A DNA stretch of 64,000 nucleotides from Pseudomonas putida S13.1.2 (GCF_000498395.2 NZ_CP010979.1:5056501-5120500); one strand, 5' to 3'; positions 1-9,381 are shown, counted from the stretch's first letter. Made by a program: numbers and translations. The notes: a model not told the origin generated them from the sequence alone.

Positions 1-116
1 TGTGGTTCCCGGCTGGTCTGGTGCTGTACTGGGTTGTGAACAACTGCCTGTCGATTTCGCAGCAGTGGTACATCACTCGCCGTATCGAAGCAGCCACCAA
101 AAAAGCTGCTGCTTGA
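1..116 (+). CDS. yidC: YidC membrane protein insertase, C-terminal end (partial)
   Basis: Only the last 38 codons are present, in frame from base 3 to the TGA at 114-116. The residues (WFPAGLVLYWVVNN, then QQWYITRRIE) match the final transmembrane segment and basic tail of the YidC/Oxa1 family, which inserts and folds inner-membrane proteins such as the ATP synthase c subunit. Position directly upstream of mnmE is the standard Pseudomonas order (rpmH-rnpA-yidD-yidC-mnmE), which places dnaA and the classical origin a few kb to the left of the window. Confidence 0.93.
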   Translation, partial: WFPAGLVLYWVVNNCLSISQQWYITRRIEAATKKAAA

Positions 117-143
117 CGGGCTAGTACGCTAGCCTGTGAATAA

Positions 144-169
144 AAAACGCCCCCTAGTGGGGCGTTTTT
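144..169 (+). terminator. Rho-independent terminator after yidC
   Basis: A GC-rich hairpin with arms AACGCCCC and GGGGCGTT around a short loop is followed by a T run. It separates yidC from mnmE. Confidence 0.85.
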
Positions 170-204
170 GCTATCTGTCGTTTTTGTCGTAGAGGCTTTC
201 GAGC

Positions 205-1575
205 ATGAACACTGTGCGTGAAACCATCGCCGCCATCGCTACCGCCCAAGGCCGCGGTGGTGTGGGTATTGTCAGGTTGTCCGGCCCTTTGGCCAGCAAG
301 GCCGGGCAGTTGATCACCGGTCGTACGCTGACCCCTCGCCATGCCCATTACGGACCGTTCCGCGACGATGAAGGGCGGGTGCTGGACGAGGGGATTGCGT
401 TGTTCTTCCCTGGGCCGAACTCGTTCACCGGCGAAGATGTGCTCGAACTCCAGGGCCACGGTGGCCCGGTGGTGCTGGACATGCTGCTGCAGCGCTGTGT
501 ACAAGTTGGCTGTCGCCTGGCCCGCCCGGGTGAATTCAGCGAACGTGCGTTCCTCAACGACAAGCTCGACCTGGCCCAGGCCGAAGCCATTGCCGACCTG
601 ATCGAGGCCAGCTCCAGCCAGGCGGCACGTAACGCCCTGCGCTCGCTGCAAGGGGAATTCTCCAAGCGTGTGCACAGCCTGACCGAGGCGCTGATTGCCC
701 TGCGCATCTACGTCGAGGCAGCAATCGACTTCCCTGAAGAGGAGATCGATTTCCTCGCCGATGGCCACGTCCTGTCGATGCTCGATGCAGTGCGCGGCGA
801 GTTATCCACCGTGCAACGTGAGGCCGGGCAGGGTGCCTTGCTGCGTGACGGCATGACGGTGGTCATCGCCGGGCGGCCGAACGCCGGCAAGTCGAGCCTG
901 CTGAATCAGCTGGCTGGTCGGGAAGCCGCCATTGTCACCGATATCGCCGGCACCACCCGGGACATCCTGCGCGAACATATCCACATCGACGGTATGCCGC
1001 TGCACGTGGTCGATACCGCCGGTTTGCGTGATACCGATGACCATGTGGAAAAGATCGGCGTAGAACGCGCCCTGAAGGCCATTGGCGAGGCCGACCGTGT
1101 GTTGCTGGTGGTCGACTCCACCGCGCCGGAGGCCAGCGACCCGTTTGCCCTATGGCCCGAGTTTCTCGCTCAGCGGCCGGACCCGGCCAAGGTCACGCTG
1201 ATTCGCAACAAGGCCGACCTGAGTGGTGAGCGGGTAGCGCTGGAACAGTGCGATGACGGCCATGTGACCATCACCCTCAGTGCCAAGGGCGACGACACAG
1301 GGCTGCAACTGCTGCGCGACCATCTCAAGGCCTGCATGGGTTACGAACAGACGTCAGAGAGCGGCTTCAGTGCCCGCCGGCGCCACCTGGATGCCTTGCG
1401 CCAGGCCAGCGAGCACCTGGAGCACGGCCGTGCACAGTTGACCTTGGCGGGCGCAGGAGAGCTGCTGGCAGAGGACTTGCGCCAGGCACAGCATGCCCTG
1501 GGGGAAATTACCGGGGCGTTCAGCTCGGATGACCTGCTGGGGCGGATTTTCTCCAGCTTCTGCATCGGCAAGTAA
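205..1575 (+). CDS. mnmE: tRNA modification GTPase MnmE (TrmE)
   Basis: With MnmG this GTPase installs the carboxymethylaminomethyl group on wobble uridine-34 of several tRNAs. The 456-residue product has the family's normal length. The N-terminal folate-binding domain begins MNTVRETIAAIATAQGRGGV. The G domain follows, with a P-loop GRPNAGKSS near residue 224, a GTTRD switch and DTAGLR. The protein ends FCIGK, the C-terminal signature carrying the conserved cysteine. It has its own terminator at about 1600. Its partner mnmG lies downstream beyond a 630-base gap. Confidence 0.97.
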   Translation: MNTVRETIAAIATAQGRGGVGIVRLSGPLASKAGQLITGRTLTPRHAHYGPFRDDEGRVLDEGIALFFPGPNSFTGEDVLELQGHGGPVVLDMLLQRCVQVGCRLARPGEFSERAFLNDKLDLAQAEAIADLIEASSSQAARNALRSLQGEFSKRVHSLTEALIALRIYVEAAIDFPEEEIDFLADGHVLSMLDAVRGELSTVQREAGQGALLRDGMTVVIAGRPNAGKSSLLNQLAGREAAIVTDIAGTTRDILREHIHIDGMPLHVVDTAGLRDTDDHVEKIGVERALKAIGEADRVLLVVDSTAPEASDPFALWPEFLAQRPDPAKVTLIRNKADLSGERVALEQCDDGHVTITLSAKGDDTGLQLLRDHLKACMGYEQTSESGFSARRRHLDALRQASEHLEHGRAQLTLAGAGELLAEDLRQAQHALGEITGAFSSDDLLGRIFSSFCIGK

Positions 1576-1597
1576 TCCACAGCCAGACAAGGCCAAG

Positions 1598-1627
1598 CGC
1601 CGCTCCTTAGGGAGCGGCTTTTTTTTG
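1598..1627 (+). terminator. Rho-independent terminator after mnmE
   Basis: The stem CCGCTCC/GGAGCGG with a TTAG loop is followed by eight or more T residues, just behind the mnmE stop codon. Confidence 0.85.
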
Positions 1628-1672
1628 CCTGAAATTCGTTGCAGGAAGAGACCACAGTGAAGTCAACAGCGC

Positions 1673-1705
1673 ACCTGTGGGAGCGGGCATGCCCGCGAAG
1701 ACGCC
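1673..1705. repeat. REP-type palindromic repeat
   Basis: The sequence CTGTGGGAGCGGGCATGCCC followed by GCGAAGACG is the species-type REP palindrome of P. putida genomes. Related copies occur at 52,467 and 62,986 in this window. Confidence 0.75.
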
Positions 1706-2205
1706 CGTACAACCGCTAGATCTCTATGGCTGGGCCGACGCTTTTGCGGAAAACCGGCTGTCGCCTTGTCCGCATCTGTCGCGAACTTGAGTATTTTTTC
1801 ATCCACAACCTGAAAACTGCGCTCAGGAGCCCTGTGGAAAACCCATCTTCAGCTCAGTTGATAAGCAGGCTTTTTTTCTGAGGAAAAATCCCCCTGTGGG
1901 TAAATAGCCATTTCATCCACAGGCTAAATGACGTTATCCATAGCCCTCATGGCACTCCAGACACAGGGTTTAATTTCTCTCTACACAGCGCAAATCATGG
2001 CCTACAAAGCTTTATCCACAGATATCGTTGTGCATAAGAATAAACATAAAAACAAAGCTTTTATAAATTTCTTCTTGTTGATTTCTGTTGTCTGCCACTC
2101 ATCCACAGACTGGTCAAAATTTGCTCAGACGGTTTCTTTAAAGGGGGTGAAGTCCCTATACTTGTCGGCTTACCTTCTCTATTCGCAAAAACAGGCACGA
2201 GGTGC
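1706..2205. other. Intergenic region with DnaA-box cluster and AT-rich stretch, upstream of mnmG
   Basis: No gene is visible. One exact TTATCCACA box lies at 2012-2020. Near matches (one or two changes) occur at about 1799, 1893, 1912, 1933, 2030 and 2097. The stretch 1975-2095 is strongly AT-rich and contains repeated AAACA/AAAACAAAGC runs. This looks like an origin-type or DnaA-binding region. In Pseudomonas the proven autonomously replicating origin is at dnaA-rpmH, just left of the window, so this could be an accessory DnaA-binding site or simply the regulated mnmG leader. Confidence 0.55.
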
Positions 2206-4101
2206 GTGGTGGATTTCCCTTCCCGTTTTGAAGTGATCGTCATCGGCGGCGGCCATGCCGGTACCGAGGCTGCGCTTGCGTCTGCACGCATGGGTGTGAA
2301 AACCCTGCTGTTGACCCATAACGTGGAAACCCTCGGTCACATGAGCTGCAACCCCGCCATCGGCGGTATTGGCAAAAGCCATCTGGTCAAAGAGATCGAT
2401 GCCCTCGGCGGCGCCATGGCGCTGGCCACCGACAAGAGCGGCATCCAGTTCCGCGTTCTGAACAACCGCAAGGGCCCGGCGGTACGCGCCACCCGTGCAC
2501 AGGCCGACCGCGCCATCTACAAGGCGGTGGTGCGTGAAATCCTGGAAAACCAGCCGAACCTGTGGATATTCCAGCAGTCCTGCGACGACCTGATCGTCGA
2601 GCAGGACCAGGTCAAGGGCGTAGTTACCCAGATGGGTTTGCGTTTCTTCGCAGAATCCGTAGTACTGACTACCGGTACCTTCCTGGGCGGGCTTATCCAC
2701 ATTGGCCTGCAAAACCATTCCGGTGGTCGCGCCGGTGATCCACCCTCGATCGCCCTGGCCCACCGCATGCGTGAACTGCCGCTGCGCGTCGGCCGCCTGA
2801 AAACCGGCACTCCGCCACGCATCGATGGGCGCTCTGTGGATTTCTCGGTGATGACCGAGCAGCCAGGTGATACGCCGATCCCGGTCATGTCCTTCATGGG
2901 CAATGCCGAAATGCACCCACGGCAGGTGAGCTGCTGGATTACCCATACCAATGCGCGTACCCACGAAATCATCGCCTCGAACCTCGATCGTTCGCCGATG
3001 TACTCGGGTGTGATCGAAGGTGTCGGCCCGCGCTACTGCCCATCGATCGAAGACAAGATCCACCGCTTCGCCGACAAGGAAAGCCACCAGGTGTTCATCG
3101 AGCCGGAAGGCCTGAACACCCACGAGCTGTACCCCAACGGTATCTCCACTTCGCTGCCGTTCGACGTGCAGCTGGAGCTGGTGCGTTCGATCCGCGGCAT
3201 GGAAAACGCCCACATCGTCCGCCCGGGCTACGCCATCGAGTACGACTACTTCGACCCGCGTGACCTCAAGTACAGCCTCGAGACCAAAGTCATCGGTGGC
3301 CTGTTCTTCGCCGGGCAGATCAACGGCACCACCGGTTACGAAGAAGCCGGTGCCCAGGGCCTGCTGGCCGGGACCAACGCCGCATTGCGCGCACAGGGCC
3401 GCGACAGCTGGTGCCCGCGCCGCGACGAGGCGTACATCGGCGTGCTGGTCGACGACCTGATTACCCTGGGTACCCAGGAGCCGTACCGCATGTTCACCTC
3501 GCGTGCCGAGTACCGCCTGATCCTGCGCGAAGACAACGCCGACCTGCGTCTGACCGAGAAAGGCCGTGAACTGGGCCTGATCGACGACCAGCGCTGGGCC
3601 GCCTTCTGCGCCAAGCGTGACGGCATCGAGCGTGAGGAACAGCGCCTGAAGTCGACCTGGGTTCGGCCGAACACCGAGCAAGGCCAGGCGATTGTGGATA
3701 AGTTCGGCACGCCGCTCAGCCACGAGTACAGCCTGCTCAACCTGCTGGCGCGCCCGGAAATCGACTACGCCGGGCTGATCGAGGCGACTGGCGGTGAAGC
3801 GATCGATCCACAGGTCGCCGAGCAGGTCGAGATCCGCACCAAGTACGCGGGCTACATCGACCGCCAGCAGGATGAAATCGCTCGCTTGCGCGCCAGTGAA
3901 GACACCCGCCTGCCTGTGGATATCGATTACTCGACGATTTCTGGCTTGTCCAAGGAGATTCAGGGCAAGCTGGGTCAGACCCGGCCGGAAACCCTGGGCC
4001 AGGCTTCGCGCATTCCCGGCGTGACCCCGGCGGCGATTTCCCTGTTGCTGATTTACTTGAAAAAACGCGGCGCTGGCCGCGAATTGGAGCAAAGCGCTTG
4101 A
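2206..4101 (+). CDS. mnmG: tRNA uridine 5-carboxymethylaminomethyl modification enzyme MnmG (GidA)
   Basis: This is the FAD-dependent partner of MnmE in wobble-uridine modification. The 631-residue product has the usual family length. The N-terminal dinucleotide-binding motif reads VIGGGHAGTEAA. The family signatures GHMSCNPAIGGIGKSHLVKEIDALGG and GQINGTTGYEEA are present. Two GTG codons (2206 and 2209) can start it; 2206 gives MVDFPSRFEV. The gene contains exact DnaA-box sequences at 2693 and 3693. Its stop overlaps the TTG start of rsmG, so the two are probably translated together. Confidence 0.97.
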   Translation: MVDFPSRFEVIVIGGGHAGTEAALASARMGVKTLLLTHNVETLGHMSCNPAIGGIGKSHLVKEIDALGGAMALATDKSGIQFRVLNNRKGPAVRATRAQADRAIYKAVVREILENQPNLWIFQQSCDDLIVEQDQVKGVVTQMGLRFFAESVVLTTGTFLGGLIHIGLQNHSGGRAGDPPSIALAHRMRELPLRVGRLKTGTPPRIDGRSVDFSVMTEQPGDTPIPVMSFMGNAEMHPRQVSCWITHTNARTHEIIASNLDRSPMYSGVIEGVGPRYCPSIEDKIHRFADKESHQVFIEPEGLNTHELYPNGISTSLPFDVQLELVRSIRGMENAHIVRPGYAIEYDYFDPRDLKYSLETKVIGGLFFAGQINGTTGYEEAGAQGLLAGTNAALRAQGRDSWCPRRDEAYIGVLVDDLITLGTQEPYRMFTSRAEYRLILREDNADLRLTEKGRELGLIDDQRWAAFCAKRDGIEREEQRLKSTWVRPNTEQGQAIVDKFGTPLSHEYSLLNLLARPEIDYAGLIEATGGEAIDPQVAEQVEIRTKYAGYIDRQQDEIARLRASEDTRLPVDIDYSTISGLSKEIQGKLGQTRPETLGQASRIPGVTPAAISLLLIYLKKRGAGRELEQSA

Positions 4102-4748
4102 GTTCCCTGGTCACCCCGCAACACGCTGAAGAGTTGTCCACAGGCGCGCGCCAGCTCGGTGTCGAGCTGAGCGCCGAGCATCACGAGAAACTGCTTGGCT
4201 ACCTGGCCCTGTTGATCAAATGGAACAAAGCCTACAACCTTACGGCGGTGCGCGACCCGGACGAGATGGTGTCGCGCCATCTGCTCGACAGCCTGAGCGT
4301 CATGTCGTTTATCCACAGCGAGCGTGACAACTGGCTGGATGTGGGCAGCGGCGGTGGCATGCCGGGTATTCCTTTGGCTATCCTGCATCCGCACAAGCGC
4401 GTGACGGTGCTGGACGCCAACGGCAAGAAGACCCGCTTCCTGACCCAGGTGAAAATGGAGCTCAAACTGGACAACCTCACGGTTATCCACAGCAGGGTCG
4501 AAGCCTTCCAGCCGGCTCAGCCGTTCGACGGAATCATCTCCCGCGCCTTCAGCAGCATGGAGAACTTCACCAACTGGACCCGCCATCTGGGCGACACCGG
4601 GACGCAATGGCTTGCAATGAAGGGGCTGCATCCTGCCGATGAACTGGTAGCATTGCCCGCAGACTTCACAGTAGAAAGCGAACAGGCCCTGACCGTTCCG
4701 GGTTGCCAGGGCCAGCGCCATCTGCTGATACTGCGCCGCAAGGCATGA
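4098..4748 (+). CDS. rsmG: 16S rRNA (guanine-527-N7)-methyltransferase RsmG (GidB)
   Basis: It methylates G527 of 16S rRNA using S-adenosylmethionine. The 216-residue product contains the SAM-binding loop DVGSGGGMPGIPLAI near residues 74-88 and the family motif NLTAVRDPDEMVSRHLLDSL. The start is a TTG that overlaps the mnmG stop codon, an arrangement usual in this genus. Exact DnaA boxes lie at 4309 and 4483 within the gene. Confidence 0.96.
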   Translation: MSSLVTPQHAEELSTGARQLGVELSAEHHEKLLGYLALLIKWNKAYNLTAVRDPDEMVSRHLLDSLSVMSFIHSERDNWLDVGSGGGMPGIPLAILHPHKRVTVLDANGKKTRFLTQVKMELKLDNLTVIHSRVEAFQPAQPFDGIISRAFSSMENFTNWTRHLGDTGTQWLAMKGLHPADELVALPADFTVESEQALTVPGCQGQRHLLILRRKA

Positions 4749-4766
4749 CTGGGAACACGCGCATCA

Positions 4767-5558
4767 ATGGCTAAGGTATTCGCAATCGCGAACCAGAAAG
4801 GTGGTGTAGGCAAGACCACCACCTGTATCAATCTCGCCGCCTCGCTGGCCGCGACCAAGCGTCGTGTGCTGCTGATCGACCTCGATCCGCAGGGCAACGC
4901 CACCATGGGCAGCGGTGTGGACAAGCACGAGCTCGAGCACTCGGTCTACGACCTGCTGATCGGGGAATGCGACCTGGCCCAGGCCATGCATTACTCCGAG
5001 CATGGTGGGTTCCAGTTGCTGCCGGCCAACCGCGACCTGACCGCCGCCGAGGTGGTGCTGCTGGAAATGCAGGTCAAGGAGAGCCGTCTGCGCAACGCCC
5101 TGGCGCCAATCCGCGAGAACTACGACTTCATCCTCATCGACTGCCCGCCGTCGCTGTCGATGCTCACGCTCAACGCCCTGGTCGCTTCCGATGGCGTGAT
5201 CATCCCCATGCAGTGCGAGTACTACGCACTCGAAGGTCTCAGCGACCTTGTGGATAACATCAAGCGCATCGCCGCCCGGTTGAATCCGGAGCTGAAGATC
5301 GAGGGCCTGCTGCGGACCATGTACGATCCTCGCCTGAGCCTGAACAACGATGTTTCGGCGCAGCTGAAGGAGCACTTTGGCCCGCAGCTGTACGACACGG
5401 TCATTCCGCGCAATATTCGCCTGGCCGAGGCCCCTAGCTTCGGCATGCCGGCCCTGGCTTACGACAAGCAATCGCGCGGCGCGCTGGCCTATCTGGCCCT
5501 GGCTGGGGAACTGGTTCGCCGTCAACGCCGTCAATCACGCACTGCACAAACAACTTAA
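4767..5558 (+). CDS. parA: Chromosome-partitioning ATPase ParA (Soj family)
   Basis: This Walker-type ATPase positions and segregates the origin region together with ParB and parS. The 263-residue protein starts MAKVFAIANQKGGVGKTTT, with the deviant Walker A lysine, and has the DLDPQGN motif of the ParA/Soj family. It is followed after 9 bases by parB. An exact DnaA box lies at 5249. A consensus parS site for this system is at 55,103 in the same window. Confidence 0.97.
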   Translation: MAKVFAIANQKGGVGKTTTCINLAASLAATKRRVLLIDLDPQGNATMGSGVDKHELEHSVYDLLIGECDLAQAMHYSEHGGFQLLPANRDLTAAEVVLLEMQVKESRLRNALAPIRENYDFILIDCPPSLSMLTLNALVASDGVIIPMQCEYYALEGLSDLVDNIKRIAARLNPELKIEGLLRTMYDPRLSLNNDVSAQLKEHFGPQLYDTVIPRNIRLAEAPSFGMPALAYDKQSRGALAYLALAGELVRRQRRQSRTAQTT

Positions 5559-5567
5559 GGAATCCGT

Positions 5568-6440
5568 ATGGCCGTCAAGAAACGGGGTCTCGGACGTGGG
5601 TTGGATGCACTGCTCAGTGGTCCTTCCGTCAGCGCGCTCGAAGAGCAGGCTGTGAAGATCGACCAGAAAGAACTGCAACACCTGCCGGTCGAGCTGATCC
5701 AGCGTGGCAAGTACCAGCCGCGCCGGGACATGGACCCGGAGGCGCTGGAAGAGCTCGCGCACTCGATTCGCAGCCATGGCGTGATGCAACCGATCGTGGT
5801 CCGCCCGATTGGCGAAAACCGCTACGAGATCATCGCCGGTGAGCGCCGCTGGCGCGCGACCCAGCAGGCCGGCCTGGACACGATCCCGGCCATGGTCCGC
5901 GAAGTGCCCGATGAAGCCGCCATTGCCATGGCGCTGATCGAGAACATCCAGCGCGAAGACCTCAACCCGCTGGAAGAGGCCATGGCCCTGCAGCGTCTGC
6001 AGCAGGAGTTCGAGCTCACCCAGCAACAGGTGGCTGATGCCGTGGGCAAGTCGCGGGTAACCGTGGCCAACCTGCTGCGCCTGATCACCTTGCCTGAGGC
6101 GATCAAGACCATGCTCGCCCACGGTGACCTGGAGATGGGTCACGCACGCGCATTGCTCGGTCTGGACGAGAACCGTCAGGAGGAGGGGGCGCGTCATGTT
6201 GTCGCACGTGGTCTCACCGTGCGCCAGACCGAGGCACTGGTTCGCCAGTGGCTCAGTGACAAGCCTGATCCGGTCGAACCGAGCAAACCTGATCCGGATA
6301 TCGCACGCCTTGAACAGCGGCTCGCAGAGCGCCTGGGCTCGGCCGTTCAGATCCGTCATGGCAACAAGGGCAAAGGTCAGTTGGTTATTCGTTACAACTC
6401 GCTTGACGAGTTGCAAGGCGTGCTTGCTCACATCCGCTGA
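5568..6440 (+). CDS. parB: Chromosome-partitioning protein ParB (CTPase, parS-binding)
   Basis: ParB binds parS, loads as a CTP-dependent clamp and is moved by ParA. The 290-residue product opens with KKRGLGRGLDALL, the ParA-stimulating N-terminal peptide. It carries the CTP-binding GERRWRA motif near residue 90 and the ENIQREDLNPLEEA motif, then a helix-turn-helix around QQVADAVGKSRVTVANLLRL. The C-terminal dimerisation segment ends the protein. Confidence 0.97.
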   Translation: MAVKKRGLGRGLDALLSGPSVSALEEQAVKIDQKELQHLPVELIQRGKYQPRRDMDPEALEELAHSIRSHGVMQPIVVRPIGENRYEIIAGERRWRATQQAGLDTIPAMVREVPDEAAIAMALIENIQREDLNPLEEAMALQRLQQEFELTQQQVADAVGKSRVTVANLLRLITLPEAIKTMLAHGDLEMGHARALLGLDENRQEEGARHVVARGLTVRQTEALVRQWLSDKPDPVEPSKPDPDIARLEQRLAERLGSAVQIRHGNKGKGQLVIRYNSLDELQGVLAHIR

Positions 6441-6488
6441 AACAATTCCTGTTGTAGCGCGCAGTCGGAAATCACTACGAAGAGTTGA

Positions 6489-6510
6489 ATAGGGGTTAAT
6501 CCACCCCTAT
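6489..6510 (+). promoter_or_regulatory. Perfect inverted repeat upstream of atpI
   Basis: Eight-base arms ATAGGGGT and ACCCCTAT flank a TAATCC centre, about 80 bases before the atpI start and 50 after parB. It could be a weak terminator for parB or an operator or leader structure for the ATP synthase operon. There is no T run directly after it, which argues against a classical terminator. Confidence 0.5.
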
Positions 6511-6588
6511 ACTCTGCGCGCATTTTGTCGGCACAAATTATGCCAAGTCATAGCTGACTTGTTGGTCGACTTCCGAGGAGCAGTTGTG

Positions 6589-6996
6589 ATGGAAATCCGC
6601 ACGCCAAACCGCCTGCCTTTCCATCGCTGGGCGGTTTTTCCGGTACTGCTGGCTCAATTCGTCGTACTGCTGCTGGCAACCCTGGTGTTGTGGCAGTGGA
6701 AAGGGGCGGTCAGTGGATATTCAGGCCTTTGCGGAGGTTTGATTGCGTGGCTGCCCAATGTGTATTTCGCCTGGAAGGCTTTTCGCTTCAGCGGAGCTCG
6801 GGCAGCACAAGCCATCGTCAAGTCGTTTTACGCTGGCGAGGCAGGCAAGATGATTTTGACGGCAGTGCTTTTTGCACTGACCTTCGCAGGAGTGAAGCCA
6901 CTGGCGCCGTTAGCAGTATTCGGCGTCTTCGTGTTGACCCTTTTGGTCAGCTGGTTCGCGCCCCTGCTGATGAATAAAAGACTTTCGAGACCTTAG
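6589..6996 (+). CDS. atpI: ATP synthase subunit I (AtpI)
   Basis: This small membrane protein of the atp operon is thought to assist c-ring assembly. The 135-residue product has four hydrophobic segments. The ATG at 6589 is chosen because GAGGAG at 6575-6580 lies eight bases before it; a GTG sits one codon upstream. It begins the operon and is followed by atpB after 16 bases. Confidence 0.9.
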   Translation: MEIRTPNRLPFHRWAVFPVLLAQFVVLLLATLVLWQWKGAVSGYSGLCGGLIAWLPNVYFAWKAFRFSGARAAQAIVKSFYAGEAGKMILTAVLFALTFAGVKPLAPLAVFGVFVLTLLVSWFAPLLMNKRLSRP

Positions 6997-7012
6997 GGCG
7001 TTTGAGGCAACC

Positions 7013-7882
7013 ATGGCAGCAGAAACCGCTTCGGGCTATATCCAGCACCACTTGCAGAACCTGACCTACGGTCAACTACCAGACGGCAGCTGGGGCTTTG
7101 CCCATTCGGCTGCAGAAGCCAAGGCAATGGGCTTCTGGGCGTTCCACCTGGACACCCTGGGTTGGTCCGTCGCGCTGGGTCTGATCTTCCTGTTCATTTT
7201 CCGCATGGCGGCAAAGAAGGCGACTTCCGGCCAGCCTGGCGGTCTGCAGAACTTCGTGGAAGTGATGGTCGATTTCGTCAACGGCAGCGTGAAGGACTCC
7301 TTCCACGGCCGTAGCCCGGTAATCGCACCGCTGGCGCTGACCATCTTCGTCTGGGTATTCCTGATGAACGCCGTCGACCTTGTACCGGTCGACTGGATTC
7401 CTCAGCTGGCCATCCTGATCTCCGGTGATCCGCACATTCCGTTCCGCGCCGTGTCGACCACCGACCCGAACGCGACCCTGGCCATGGCCTTCAGCGTGTT
7501 CGCCCTGATCATCTTCTACAGCATCAAGGTCAAGGGCCTGGGTGGCTTCATCGGTGAGCTGACCCTGCACCCGTTCGGCAGCAAGAACATCTTCGTGCAG
7601 ATCCTGCTGATTCCGGTCAACTTCCTGCTGGAATTCGTCACCCTGATCGCCAAGCCGATCTCGCTGGCACTGCGTCTGTTCGGCAACATGTATGCCGGCG
7701 AACTGGTGTTCATCCTGATCGCTGTCATGTTCGGCTCCGGCCTGCTGTGGCTCAGCGGCCTGGGTGTGGTGCTGCAATGGGCGTGGGCTGTGTTCCACAT
7801 CCTGATCATCACCCTGCAAGCTTTCATCTTCATGATGCTGACCATCGTCTACCTGTCGATGGCGCACGAAGATAACCATTAA
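7013..7882 (+). CDS. atpB: F1Fo ATP synthase subunit a
   Basis: This is the membrane stator subunit that forms the proton half-channels against the c-ring. The 289-residue product has several transmembrane helices. The essential arginine lies in the helix KPISLALRLFGNMYAGELV. A 144-base gap with no further gene separates it from atpE. Confidence 0.97.
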   Translation: MAAETASGYIQHHLQNLTYGQLPDGSWGFAHSAAEAKAMGFWAFHLDTLGWSVALGLIFLFIFRMAAKKATSGQPGGLQNFVEVMVDFVNGSVKDSFHGRSPVIAPLALTIFVWVFLMNAVDLVPVDWIPQLAILISGDPHIPFRAVSTTDPNATLAMAFSVFALIIFYSIKVKGLGGFIGELTLHPFGSKNIFVQILLIPVNFLLEFVTLIAKPISLALRLFGNMYAGELVFILIAVMFGSGLLWLSGLGVVLQWAWAVFHILIITLQAFIFMMLTIVYLSMAHEDNH

Positions 7883-8026
7883 GACCGCCTGGCGTGTCTG
7901 ATAGCCTTCCCCGCCCGTTCGGGGGGAGGGCTTAAAAAGTCCGCAAGGGCATGCTGTACCAAACGATTTGTTTTACCGCTTCAAACTAAAAACCTAACCA
8001 ATACGACGTAAAAGTCGGGAGGAAAG

Positions 8027-8284
8027 ATGGAAACTGTAGTTGGTCTGACCGCTATCGCTGTTGCTCTGCTGATCGGCCTGGGTGCTCTGGGTACCGCCAT
8101 TGGTTTCGGCCTGCTGGGCGGCAAATTCCTGGAAGGCGCTGCTCGTCAACCAGAAATGGTTCCGATGCTGCAGGTTAAAATGTTCATCGTTGCCGGTCTG
8201 CTCGACGCCGTAACCATGATCGGTGTTGGTATCGCTCTGTTCTTCACCTTCGCGAATCCGTTCGTTGGTCAGATCGCCGGCTAA
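8027..8284 (+). CDS. atpE: F1Fo ATP synthase subunit c
   Basis: This 85-residue hairpin of two transmembrane helices forms the rotary c-ring. The polar loop ARQPEM is present, and the proton-carrying aspartate is in [10 protein letters not shown] near residue 60. A strong ribosome site (GGGAGGAAAG) lies before the ATG, as expected for a subunit needed in high copy number. Confidence 0.97.
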
Positions 8285-8340
8285 TCACTCGTCACCACGA
8301 GTTGATGGCTGTATGAATTAAGACCGAGCGAGGTGTTGGC

Positions 8341-8811
8341 GTGAACATTAATGCAACCCTGATTGGCCAATCCGTTGCTTTCCTGATTTTTGTACTCTTC
8401 TGCATGAAGTATGTATGGCCTCCGGTCATCACTGCCCTGCAAGAGCGCCAAAAGAAGATTGCCGACGGCTTGGACGCTGCCAACCGCGCAGCTCGCGACC
8501 TGGAGCTGGCCCAAGAGAAAGCGGGTCAGCAACTGCGTGAAGCTAAAGCACAGGCAGCCGAAATCATTGAGCAAAGCAAGAAACGCGCTGCTCAGCTTGT
8601 CGAGGAAGCCCGTGAACAGGCCCGCGTCGAAGCTGACCGTGTGAAGGCTCAGGCTCTGGCCGAGATCGAACAGGAACTGAACAGCGCTAAAGACGCCCTG
8701 CGTGCCCAAGTGGGTGCTCTGGCTGTTGGCGGTGCTGAAAAGATCCTTGGCGCCACAATCGATCAAAACGCGCATGCGGAGCTGGTTAACAAACTGGCCG
8801 CTGAAATTTAA
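8341..8811 (+). CDS. atpF: F1Fo ATP synthase subunit b
   Basis: This is the peripheral stalk subunit: one N-terminal membrane helix (residues about 5-25), then a long charged helix rich in Ala, Glu, Lys and Gln that dimerises and binds F1. It is 156 residues long, the usual size. It starts at GTG with MNINATLIGQ. Confidence 0.96.
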   Translation: MNINATLIGQSVAFLIFVLFCMKYVWPPVITALQERQKKIADGLDAANRAARDLELAQEKAGQQLREAKAQAAEIIEQSKKRAAQLVEEAREQARVEADRVKAQALAEIEQELNSAKDALRAQVGALAVGGAEKILGATIDQNAHAELVNKLAAEI

Positions 8812-8823
8812 GCGAGGGCGATC

Positions 8824-9360
8824 ATGGCAGAACTGACCACGTTGGCCCGACCTTACGCTAAGGCTGCCTTTGAGCATGCCCAGGCCCATCAGCAACTGGC
8901 CAATTGGTCAGCCATGCTCGGCCTGGCTGCTGCGGTGTCGCAAGACGACACCATGCAGCGCCTGCTCAAGGCCCCGCGACTGACGAGCGCAGAAAAGGCC
9001 GCCACGTTCATTGACGTGTGCGGTGACAAGTTCAATGCACAGGCACAGAATTTCATTCATGTTGCCGCGGAAAACGACCGTCTCCTGCTTCTGCCGGAGA
9101 TTGCCGCTCTGTTCGACCTGTACAAGGCCGAGCAAGAGAAATCCGTGGACGTGGAAGTCACCAGTGCCTTCGCGTTGAACCAAGAACAGCAAGACAAACT
9201 CGCCAAGGTTCTCAGTGCACGGTTAGGCCAGGAAGTGCGCCTGCACGCGTCGGAGGATGCCAGCCTGATTGGCGGCGTCGTCATCCGCGCTGGTGACCTG
9301 GTAATCGATGGCTCTGTTCGCGGCAAAATCGCGAAACTGGCCGAAGCATTGAAATCTTGA
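8824..9360 (+). CDS. atpH: F1Fo ATP synthase subunit delta
   Basis: This 178-residue subunit joins the peripheral stalk to the top of the alpha/beta hexamer. The N-terminal pattern [12 protein letters not shown] and the C-terminal [23 protein letters not shown] are the family signatures. It lies 12 bases after atpF and 21 before atpA. Confidence 0.96.
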
Positions 9361-9381
9361 GTTTGAAGGGGCAGCAGAGCA

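Noticed and set aside
2179..4092. A 637-codon open frame on the minus strand across mnmG
   Set aside because: It is antisense to a clear MnmG gene, has no recognisable domain and reflects high GC codon bias. The same applies to long antisense frames across atpA-atpG, atpD, glmU and glmS.
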